5,100 nt of DNA, from NCBI GenBank assembly GCA_943325255.2, contig CALPOS020000165.1, positions 1 to 5,100 on the forward strand, in the 5' to 3' direction. The stretch is from Sphingobacterium thalpophilum (GTDB lineage Bacteria; Bacteroidota; Bacteroidia; Flavobacteriales; Flavobacteriaceae). Numbering within the stretch: position 1 is the stretch's first letter; every line of letters starts with the position of its first letter. Shown piece after piece: positions 1 to 5,100 of this stretch. The position numbers and the translations under genes were made by a program. The notes under the pieces are model-generated. The model was given only the letters and a program-made list of their open reading frames with translations, was not told the origin of the DNA and ran no database searches.

Positions 1-1
1 G

Positions 2-19
2 CTAAACTTCCTAAACTTC
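2..19. repeat. Tandem 9-bp repeat, two exact copies, at window edge
   Basis: The nine bases CTAAACTTC occur twice head to tail (2-10 and 11-19), followed by a decayed stretch (TAACCTCAT then AAACTT). The repeat lies just past the stop codon of the adaptor gene, in the gap before whatever gene follows on the minus strand. It touches the window edge, so more copies may lie to the left. Short tandem arrays of this kind in gaps between genes often vary in copy number between strains; that is general knowledge, not shown here. Confidence 0.7.
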
Positions 20-35
20 TAACCTCATAAACTTT

Positions 36-1175
36 TTAGAAATTAAGTTTCATTCCTTCCGAAATCGCATTCACGCCTTCCGTAACAATAACATCTTCTT
101 CCGATACGCCGCTTAAAATTTCAGTGACGTTATCAGAGGATTGCCCAAGCGTTACAACTGTTTTTTTTGCGGTACCGGTTTTTCCGTTACTATTGTCAAC
201 AGTATACACGTAGTGATTGCCTTTCCCGTCTTCTTGAATGACATTGGTCGGAACTACGGTGGCGTCTTTTTTCACATAATCGATGATTTTAAGTTTTGCC
301 ACTTGATTCGGGCGCAGTAAATTTTCTGGATTTGGAATGCAGACTTCAATACCAAAACTTCTGTTGTTTGGATTGATAAAATTACCCACTTGACGTACTT
401 TCCCTTTGTATGTTTTTCCTAGTGAAGTCAAGAAAACGTCTACCTCAGTACCGACTTTTAGCTTGCCAATATAGCTTTCAGGAACAGAAGTCGAAACGAA
501 CATATTTCCGAGATTGACAATACGCATCAAACCTTGTGGACCTGGAGCAACGACTTGACCTTTTTCTACGAAAACTTCGTCGATGGTGCCGGAAAATGGT
601 GCGCGAATCACCGTTTTGGCCAATTGGGCTTTCATCTGATTAATCGATTTTTGAAGGCTGTTCATTTGAGTTTGTGCCTGCAAATACTGAATTTCAGAGC
701 CAATTTTTTGATCCCAAAGATTTTTTTGTCTTTCGTAGGTTGTCTTTGCCAATTCGTATTGCGTTTGCACTTGTGCCAATTGTTGACTCATTCCTGCGTC
801 ATCTATGCGGCCTAAAATTTGACCTTTGGCTACTTTTTGTCCCGCTTTGACAGTTAATGCAGTCAATGTTCCGCTGAACTCTGGTTGAACAATGATATTC
901 TCTTTGGTGTCTACATTTCCTTGGATGTCTAAATAGTGATTAAAAAGCGTGTCTTTCAAAGTCATGACAGAAACCAACGCTTCTTCTTTCTTGGTGTCGA
1001 GTGTAGCTAATGCTTCTTCAATCTTAGTGATTTCAGCTTGCAAAGCCGATTTTTTTTCGACTAATGCTTTGACATTTTTGGAATCAATTAATGAATCTAT
1101 AGATTGGCTGTTCTCTTTAGTTCCACAGGAATAAATGGCTATGGATAAAACGGATACTAGGAAAATTTTTCTCAT
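36..1175 (-). CDS. RND/HlyD-family efflux periplasmic adaptor lipoprotein (membrane fusion protein)
   Basis: This 379-residue protein is the periplasmic adaptor that joins an inner-membrane RND pump to a TolC-like outer-membrane channel. Residues 1-16 form a signal peptide ending in I-Y-S before Cys17, a lipobox, so it is probably a lipoprotein anchored by acylated Cys17. Residues about 34-67 are charged and predicted coiled coil, ahead of the usual domains. The first lipoyl half is at about 91-124 (GTLTALTVKAGQKVAKGQIL), the alpha-hairpin at 128-188, and the second lipoyl half at 189-212 (RAPFSGTIDEVFVEKGQVV). A beta-barrel follows at about 222-300 and a membrane-proximal domain to the C-terminus. 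Length is normal for the family. The start is an ATG 8 bp after the stop of the TolC-like gene, so the two are surely co-transcribed. The substrate cannot be read from the sequence. The pump gene expected next is outside the window. Confidence 0.93.
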   Translation of the reverse strand: MRKIFLVSVLSIAIYSCGTKENSQSIDSLIDSKNVKALVEKKSALQAEITKIEEALATLDTKKEEALVSVMTLKDTLFNHYLDIQGNVDTKENIIVQPEFSGTLTALTVKAGQKVAKGQILGRIDDAGMSQQLAQVQTQYELAKTTYERQKNLWDQKIGSEIQYLQAQTQMNSLQKSINQMKAQLAKTVIRAPFSGTIDEVFVEKGQVVAPGPQGLMRIVNLGNMFVSTSVPESYIGKLKVGTEVDVFLTSLGKTYKGKVRQVGNFINPNNRSFGIEVCIPNPENLLRPNQVAKLKIIDYVKKDATVVPTNVIQEDGKGNHYVYTVDNSNGKTGTAKKTVVTLGQSSDNVTEILSGVSEEDVIVTEGVNAISEGMKLNF

Positions 1176-1183
1176 CTGTTGTG

Positions 1184-2530
1184 TTAGTTTTTGTTTATTA
1201 TTTTTTCAAATGCAGCTTTTTTGTTGATGACATTCACCATCGATTGCAGATAGTTTTGCTGCGCAGTATACAATTGTCGTTGTGCTTCACTAAAGTCAAA
1301 ACTCGAAGACAATCCTTCTTTAAATTTGATTTGTTGTTTTTTCTCGATACGTTCCGCCAAATTCAAATTAGATTTGGAAGTAGCATATTCTTCGATGCTA
1401 AATTCATAATCGCTTTTAGAACTTTCGTATTGTAATTTGATTTTTTGTTCGGTTTCGGTAAGTTGTGTTTTGGCTTGTTCAAATGCAATTTTGGCCTGTT
1501 GTGTTCTTGCGCTTCGCCCAAAGCTACTGAAAACAGGAACGTTCAAACCGACACCTAGATTAGAAAATTTATTCCATTTTTGGTCAGGTGTAAAAAAAGT
1601 AAAGTCGTTGGAAAAGGCATTATAACCATAGTTGAGGTTGGCACCAAGCGATGGCAATGCTTTGCTTTTTTGCAGCTTGTATTCTAATCGACGTTGCTCG
1701 TTGAAGTTTAACATCATTTGATAATTGATGTTATTGTCAATGGCAAAGGTTGCTTTAGTTAGGGCTAAATCTACATTGTTTGCCGTCAAAACGTCTAGTT
1801 TATCGGTGAGTTTTAGATCCGCATTGATGTCGATGCCCAAGGCAATTTTCAGCATTTTTAATGAAATATCGTTGAGTCTATTGACATTGTTCAAGTTGCT
1901 ATTGATTGACGCCAAAGTGATTTGCAATTGCTCTACATTTTCCTCTTCAGTCAAACCGTTCTTGAAGATTTGTTGCGTATCGGACAAGGTTTTTGACAAA
2001 GTTGTTTTGTTTTTTTCTAGAATGCCTTTGCTTTCTTCGGTCAATAGTACGTTGGCGTATGCATTAGTTACCATTTCTTTGATTTCAATATCCGTTTTTT
2101 GTTTGGCATTTTGGAAATATTGCAAATACGTTTTAGAGGCCTGTAACGCCACGATATAAGAGCCATCAAAAATTAGTTGACTCAAAGTCGCTCTTCCCGT
2201 CATACTATTTTTGGTGCCAAAAGCAAAAGTCGAAATGCTATTTGGGTCACCGTTTGGGTTAAAGGCATTCCCAGAAACACCTTGCAGGGTAAAGTCGATA
2301 TTGTACAAATAGTCAACACCTGCATTAATTTGCGGAAGCCCCGCAGCTGTAGTTTCCCATTTTTTTTGCTTTGCAGAAGCAATGTCACGACTGGCGTTGA
2401 TGGCTTGATAGTTATTCGTCAAGGCATGACTAATCGCCTGTTGCAGCGAAAACGAATAACTCTGGGGGTTGGTTTGCGATTGTGCCGCGAAGGCAAAAAT
2501 CAACAAAAGAAGACTAAAGATTTTTTTCAT
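1184..2530 (-). CDS. TolC-family outer-membrane efflux channel protein
   Basis: This 448-residue protein should form the trimeric outer-membrane and periplasmic channel of the tripartite efflux pump. A signal peptide is clear (MKKIFSLLLLIFAFAAQSQ, likely cleaved near residues 16-18); there is no lipobox Cys, unlike many OprM-type members. Two homologous OEP repeats are visible, roughly residues 28-235 and 255-440. GLPQINAGVDY (64-74) pairs with ALPSLGANLNY (291-301), both leading into beta-strands. LSQLIFDGSY (116-125) pairs with LNVPVFSSFG (329-338), and FKNGLTEEENVEQLQ (189-203) with FKEGLSSSFDFSEAQ (403-417). The rest is long amphipathic helix, as expected for the tunnel. Length is typical. 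It starts 10 bp after the repressor gene ends and stops 8 bp before the adaptor gene, which marks one operon. The substrate is unknown. Confidence 0.94.
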   Translation of the reverse strand: MKKIFSLLLLIFAFAAQSQTNPQSYSFSLQQAISHALTNNYQAINASRDIASAKQKKWETTAAGLPQINAGVDYLYNIDFTLQGVSGNAFNPNGDPNSISTFAFGTKNSMTGRATLSQLIFDGSYIVALQASKTYLQYFQNAKQKTDIEIKEMVTNAYANVLLTEESKGILEKNKTTLSKTLSDTQQIFKNGLTEEENVEQLQITLASINSNLNNVNRLNDISLKMLKIALGIDINADLKLTDKLDVLTANNVDLALTKATFAIDNNINYQMMLNFNEQRRLEYKLQKSKALPSLGANLNYGYNAFSNDFTFFTPDQKWNKFSNLGVGLNVPVFSSFGRSARTQQAKIAFEQAKTQLTETEQKIKLQYESSKSDYEFSIEEYATSKSNLNLAERIEKKQQIKFKEGLSSSFDFSEAQRQLYTAQQNYLQSMVNVINKKAAFEKIINKN

Positions 2531-2540
2531 AGGTAATGGA

Positions 2541-3137
2541 TTATGGCGTTGTGTTATGTAAATGTTTTTCTAATTCAATAATTCCTTTTGGTGTAGCGAT
2601 GGCGCGTGTGTGATATTCCAAAGCATCGTATTCTAATTCAAAAACTTCCTTTTCCGACTTGGTGTTTTCATTAATCGAAAAAAGCAAGGTGTAGTAGAAT
2701 TTGACAAACGAGTCGATATTCAAATGTTCGCGGTACAAACCTTCACGAATTCCTTTTAGGATATTTTGTTTGAATAACATGCTACAATCTTCTGCTTCTC
2801 GGCACATGAATGCATCGTGTATTTCAGGATAGTGCTTCTTTAGTTGGTAAACTGGCGATTGGTCAAATGAATGAAACATCTCTTTAAACATTTTTCGAAT
2901 CTCGAAATTTTCTTGTATCGCATTGTGGTTTTGAGCGACAATAGCATCAATTGTTTCATGAATTTTTTGATGAACCATCATTGTGCCTTCTGAAATCAAA
3001 AGTTCTTTGTTTTCGAAATACTTGTAAATGGTTTTTTTCGAAATACTCATCTCTCTTGCAATATCATCCATCGTGACACTTTTGAAACCCAGTCTCAAAA
3101 ACATATCGGTGGCTTTAGCGATTATTTTGCATTTCAT
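2541..3137 (-). CDS. TetR/AcrR-family transcriptional regulator of the efflux operon
   Basis: This 198-residue protein is a likely dimeric DNA-binding repressor. The N-terminal TetR domain spans about residues 4-48. The helix-turn-helix is plain: FKSVTMDDIAREMSISKKT (18-36) followed by IYKYFENKELL (37-47), matching the family pattern of T-x-x-x-I-A, a turn, then S-K-x-T-I-Y-x-Y-F-x-x-K-E-L-L. Residues 50-198 are helical and divergent, the usual ligand-binding and dimerisation region; the ligand cannot be guessed. The start is the first ATG after an in-frame TAA at 3153-3155. It is the first gene of the unit with the TolC-like and adaptor genes (10-bp gap to the former), so it probably represses its own operon, as local efflux repressors do. 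A palindrome at 3200-3227 overlapping its promoter is the candidate operator. Confidence 0.93.
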   Translation of the reverse strand: MKCKIIAKATDMFLRLGFKSVTMDDIAREMSISKKTIYKYFENKELLISEGTMMVHQKIHETIDAIVAQNHNAIQENFEIRKMFKEMFHSFDQSPVYQLKKHYPEIHDAFMCREAEDCSMLFKQNILKGIREGLYREHLNIDSFVKFYYTLLFSINENTKSEKEVFELEYDALEYHTRAIATPKGIIELEKHLHNTTP

Positions 3138-3155
3138 TTTGTTTGATTTTTTTTA

Positions 3156-3175
3156 GAATCGATGCGTAAAGATTC
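3156..3175. promoter_or_regulatory. Weak inverted repeat in the predicted leader of the repressor gene
   Basis: GAATC (3156-3160) and GATTC (3171-3175) form a perfect 5-bp inverted repeat separated by 10 bp, with little symmetry in the centre. It lies between the predicted transcription start (about 3183) and the repressor start codon. It could be a second, weaker operator half-site pair, or chance; 5-bp arms are not strong evidence. Confidence 0.25.
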
Positions 3176-3187
3176 CAAATTGCTGGG

Positions 3188-3218
3188 CAAATGTAGGCGG
3201 GAAACTTTTAACACCAAA
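3188..3218 (-). promoter_or_regulatory. Predicted promoter of the tetR-tolC-adaptor unit (Bacteroidota type)
   Basis: Read on the minus strand, TTTG (3218-3215) is followed after exactly 19 bp by TACATTTG (3195-3188). This is a full match to the Flavobacterium consensus TTG, 17-23 bp, TAnnTTTG for the -33 and -7 elements. The predicted transcription start is near 3183, giving a leader of roughly 45 bases before the repressor ATG at 3137. The -33 element lies inside the right part of the palindrome at 3200-3227, so a bound repressor would block sigma contact. Motif match only; no expression data. Confidence 0.7.
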
Positions 3219-3227
3219 ATAGTTTCC
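3200..3227. promoter_or_regulatory. Candidate TetR-family operator palindrome
   Basis: The arms GGAAACTTTT (3200-3209) and AATAGTTTCC (3218-3227) are inverted copies matching at 9 of 10 positions, with an 8-bp centre (3210-3217). The outer seven bases, GGAAACT and AGTTTCC, match perfectly. Total length is 28 bp, within the range known for TetR-family operators. The palindrome covers the -33 element and part of the spacer of the predicted repressor promoter, the position expected for autorepression. It is about 40 bp upstream of the rightward promoter, so it would not directly block that one. Confidence 0.55.
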
Positions 3228-3268
3228 AAAGTATTTGCATTTATTTAACATTGACTTAGGGTTCGAAA

Positions 3269-3299
3269 TTTGTAATCCGAAGCGAATACTGTAATTTAG
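3269..3299 (+). promoter_or_regulatory. Predicted promoter of the polyprenyl synthase gene (Bacteroidota type)
   Basis: TTTG (3269-3272) is followed after 19 bp by TAATTTAG (3292-3299), one base off the TAnnTTTG -7 consensus. The predicted start of transcription is about 3304, leaving a very short leader of roughly 10 bases before the ATG at 3315. No Shine-Dalgarno sequence is present, which is normal in this phylum. Confidence 0.55.
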
Positions 3300-3314
3300 C
3301 CGAAATTTATTTTT

Positions 3315-4289
3315 ATGCATTCTATTCAACGGTATCAAGAATTTGTTTTGGATTATCTCAAGTCCGAACAACGCGATAAAGAGCCCAAAAATTTATACGA
3401 ACCCATTGCTTATATTTTAGGTTTGGGAGGCAAAAGAATTCGACCCGTGTTGACTTTGATGAGTGCTGAGATTTTTGATGCTAGTTATAAAGAAGCTTTG
3501 CCCGCGGCTTTAGCAGTTGAGGTTTTCCATAATTTTTCGTTGATTCACGATGATATTATGGACGATGCGCCGCTACGACGAGGCAACGAAACCGTGCATG
3601 AAAAATGGGATGTGAATACCGGAATTTTATCTGGAGATGCTATGCTGATTTTGGCGTATCAGTATTTTGAACAATATGAACCTTCGGTTTTTCGAGATTT
3701 AGCCAAACTTTTTAGCAAGACCGCGCTTGAAGTCTGCGAAGGACAACAATGGGATGTTGATTTTGAAAACCGCGAAGATGTTACGTTGACCGAGTATCTC
3801 AAAATGATTCAATACAAAACAGCAGTTTTATTGGGAGCTGCTATGAAAATGGGAGCAATCATAGCGCAAACATCAACACAAAACGCGAATTTTATTTATG
3901 ACTTCGGACTACATTTAGGAATTGCCTTTCAACTACAAGATGATTATTTGGATGCCTACGGAAATCCGGAAACTTTCGGAAAGCAAGTCGGTGGAGACAT
4001 CATCGAAAACAAAAAAACGTATTTGTATTTGAAGGCGATGGAGTTTGCATCGGCGGGACAAAAAGAGCAATTGATGCATTTGTATTCCATCAAACCGCAA
4101 GACAACTTTGAAAAAATCGAATCCGTAAAAGAACTTTTCATAGCAACTGGAGCCTCCGCCGCTACGCAAAAAGCCATTCAAGAGTACACGCAAAAAGCTT
4201 TTGACACGTTAGATCAGCTAGAAATTCACGCTGATAAGAAATCAATCTTGCGCGCTTTTGGGGAGAATTTAATGGGCAGAAAAGTTTGA
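3315..4289 (+). CDS. Polyprenyl (probably geranylgeranyl/short-chain) diphosphate synthase
   Basis: This 324-residue trans-isoprenyl diphosphate synthase condenses isopentenyl diphosphate with an allylic diphosphate in the cytoplasm. All catalytic motifs are present: GGKRIRP (38-44; Lys40 and Arg43 bind IPP), first Asp-rich motif DDIMD (79-83) followed by RRG (88-90), Lys168-Thr169, second Asp-rich motif DDYLD (209-213) after FQLQ, then FGKQVGGD (221-228) and the KKT of 233-235. The residue five before the first Asp is Phe74, a bulky side chain at the position that limits chain length, and the first motif lacks the two-residue insertion of bacterial FPP synthases. This suggests a short product, most simply C20 (GGPP), which would feed carotenoids in flavobacteria; the product length is an inference. 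The ATG follows an in-frame TAG at 3297-3299. The gene diverges from the efflux unit and is followed after 22 bp by a membrane protein gene. Confidence 0.93.
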   Translation: MHSIQRYQEFVLDYLKSEQRDKEPKNLYEPIAYILGLGGKRIRPVLTLMSAEIFDASYKEALPAALAVEVFHNFSLIHDDIMDDAPLRRGNETVHEKWDVNTGILSGDAMLILAYQYFEQYEPSVFRDLAKLFSKTALEVCEGQQWDVDFENREDVTLTEYLKMIQYKTAVLLGAAMKMGAIIAQTSTQNANFIYDFGLHLGIAFQLQDDYLDAYGNPETFGKQVGGDIIENKKTYLYLKAMEFASAGQKEQLMHLYSIKPQDNFEKIESVKELFIATGASAATQKAIQEYTQKAFDTLDQLEIHADKKSILRAFGENLMGRKV

Positions 4290-4311
4290 TTTTTCCCGAA
4301 ATTACGTTCCA

Positions 4312-5052
4312 TTGAATTATTCCAAATTATATCATTACTTTTTCAACGAGCAAAGCTACAGCCCAAAATCGCAATTGAATTTGGCTTTTGGCTTTACGGT
4401 TTTTACCATTCTCGCTTTAGGGATTGATTCCGTTTTCTTCACGCAGCGATTTTTCGATGCTAGAGCAATCACCAACGGTGCAGCAATTGGTTATTTCTTT
4501 CTATTGTTTTTTTCGGCAGAAATCTATTTGCGAAAGTTAATGCTAGTGATGGTTTTCTTATCGTATATCGGTGAACTCATTTTCTGCAAATTACTCGGAA
4601 TGTATGCTTATCGCACGGAGTTCATTCCGCTCTACGTTCCTTTTGGTCACGCCATTGTATATGCATCAGGCTATATTCTTGCTCATACGAAATGGGCTTT
4701 AGAACGAGAGAAGCCACTTCGAAAGTACTTTGCGGTTTTCTTTAGCGTCCTTTTTCTTGGCGTTGGCGTTTTGTTGAACGACATTTTCACTTTGCTATTT
4801 GGACTTTTATTTTTTGTGTTGATGAAACGAAAACGCTGGCAAAATCTCTATTATTTCATTGCACTTTGTGTTATCTTTATCGAGTTGGTTGGAACGTATT
4901 TTCAATGTTGGACATGGGTTCCGAAAACGTTTGGATTAATTCCAGCAAGTAATCCGCCTATGGGCGCTGTGTTTTTTTATGCGGGAGGCGATGTATTGTT
5001 AGTAAAAATTTTGTCCATTTGGGACAAAAAGAGATTAAAAGTAAGTCAATAA
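4312..5052 (+). CDS. Uncharacterised polytopic membrane protein with internal 4+4 helix duplication
   Basis: I cannot name this 246-residue protein. Hydrophobic stretches at about 24-43, 55-72, 75-97, 106-124, 138-155, 156-171, 179-197 and 215-235 suggest eight membrane helices with a basic C-terminus (KKRLK). Two parts resemble each other. Glu88, Tyr98 and Tyr100, then VPFGHAIVYASG (109-120), parallel Glu191, Trp200 and Trp202, then PPMGAVFFYAGG (215-226), sharing P-x-G-x4-Y-A-x-G at identical spacing. His113 and Asp227 are polar residues in or near these segments. The pattern G-x-W-x-W, then N-P-P-x-G and Y-x-x-x-D reminds me of uncharacterised membrane proteins in other phyla, but this is from memory. 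The start is TTG: an in-frame stop lies at 4270-4272, no ATG or GTG start lies between, and the next ATG is residue 77, past two helices. Co-transcription with the prenyl synthase (22-bp gap) hints at a lipid or isoprenoid role, unproven. Confidence 0.8.
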   Translation: MNYSKLYHYFFNEQSYSPKSQLNLAFGFTVFTILALGIDSVFFTQRFFDARAITNGAAIGYFFLLFFSAEIYLRKLMLVMVFLSYIGELIFCKLLGMYAYRTEFIPLYVPFGHAIVYASGYILAHTKWALEREKPLRKYFAVFFSVLFLGVGVLLNDIFTLLFGLLFFVLMKRKRWQNLYYFIALCVIFIELVGTYFQCWTWVPKTFGLIPASNPPMGAVFFYAGGDVLLVKILSIWDKKRLKVSQ

Positions 5053-5100
5053 TTATATGAATTTTATCGCGCCAATATCCTCAGATTCGTTGCTGTCAGA
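5053..5100. other. Unassigned window end; possible gene fragment on either strand
   Basis: These 48 bases hold three competing readings. On the plus strand an ATG at 5057 opens a frame to the window end (MNFIAPISSDSLLS), which would place a new gene 4 bp after the membrane protein. On the minus strand two frames run in from the right and stop at 5053-5055 (ending DIGAIKFI) or 5064-5066 (ending TNLRILAR), which would be the tail of a convergent gene. The sequence is too short to choose, and no terminator hairpin is visible. Confidence 0.25.

Noticed and set aside
11..28. ATG on the minus strand at 28-26 as a start for the next (pump) gene
   Set aside because: The frame reads five codons and then hits TAG, so the pump gene must start beyond the window.
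29..50. AAACTT / AAGTTT inverted repeat across the adaptor stop codon, as a possible terminator
   Set aside because: Only a 6-bp, nearly all A-T stem with no stable extension, and the operon is expected to continue; too weak to call.
534..815. Plus-strand open frame of 93 codons inside the adaptor gene
   Set aside because: Antisense shadow of the adaptor's conserved lipoyl and hairpin coding sequence; no sign of its own start signals.
1725..2159. Plus-strand open frame of 144 codons
   Set aside because: It lies entirely inside the TolC-like gene on the opposite strand; its Ser/Leu/Phe/Cys-rich translation is what an antisense reading of AT-rich coding DNA gives.
2531..2540. Possible separate promoter for the TolC-like gene
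   Set aside because: The gap is only 10 bp and holds no TAnnTTTG element; read-through from the repressor gene is the simpler view.
3153..3371. Minus-strand open frame of 72 codons across the control region and the start of the prenyl synthase gene
   Set aside because: It overlaps two promoters and the N-terminus of a well-supported gene on the other strand, and its translation shows no domain-like pattern.
3933..4193. Two overlapping minus-strand open frames inside the prenyl synthase gene
   Set aside because: Both are antisense to the conserved second Asp-rich region of the synthase and have no recognisable features.

Overview
The window looks like chromosomal DNA of a Bacteroidota species, most likely Flavobacteriaceae and close to Flavobacterium. 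This rests on AT-rich, lysine/asparagine-rich coding sequence, no clear Shine-Dalgarno motifs before the genes, promoter elements of the Flavobacterium type (TTTG, 19 bp, TAnnTTTG), and protein sequences that read like flavobacterial ones. The genus is an inference from memory; no search was run.

Left part (36-3137, minus strand): a compact three-gene unit read from right to left. It holds a TetR/AcrR-type repressor, a TolC-like outer-membrane channel and a lipoprotein RND/HlyD-type periplasmic adaptor, with gaps of 10 and 8 bp. This is the usual flavobacterial layout for a tripartite drug or metabolite efflux pump. The inner-membrane RND pump gene would be expected next, beyond position 1, and is not visible here. 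A tandem 9-bp repeat (2-19) lies just downstream of the adaptor gene at the window edge.

Middle (3138-3314): a 177-bp divergent control region. It holds one well-formed promoter for the efflux unit (3188-3218), overlapped by a strong imperfect palindrome (3200-3227) that is a good candidate repressor operator, and a second promoter facing right (3269-3299).

Right part (3315-5052, plus strand): a polyprenyl diphosphate synthase with complete catalytic motifs, probably making a short-chain (about C20) product. After a 22-bp gap comes an uncharacterised membrane protein of about eight helices that starts with TTG. This protein shows an internal duplication: two halves each carry a Glu, a pair of aromatics and a P-x-G-x4-Y-A-x-G motif. 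The two genes are probably co-transcribed, which hints, without proof, at a lipid or isoprenoid role for the membrane protein. The last 48 bases are too short to assign.

Nothing here indicates a mobile element, CRISPR array, tRNA or rRNA. The most interesting items are the duplicated membrane protein and the operator/promoter overlap.
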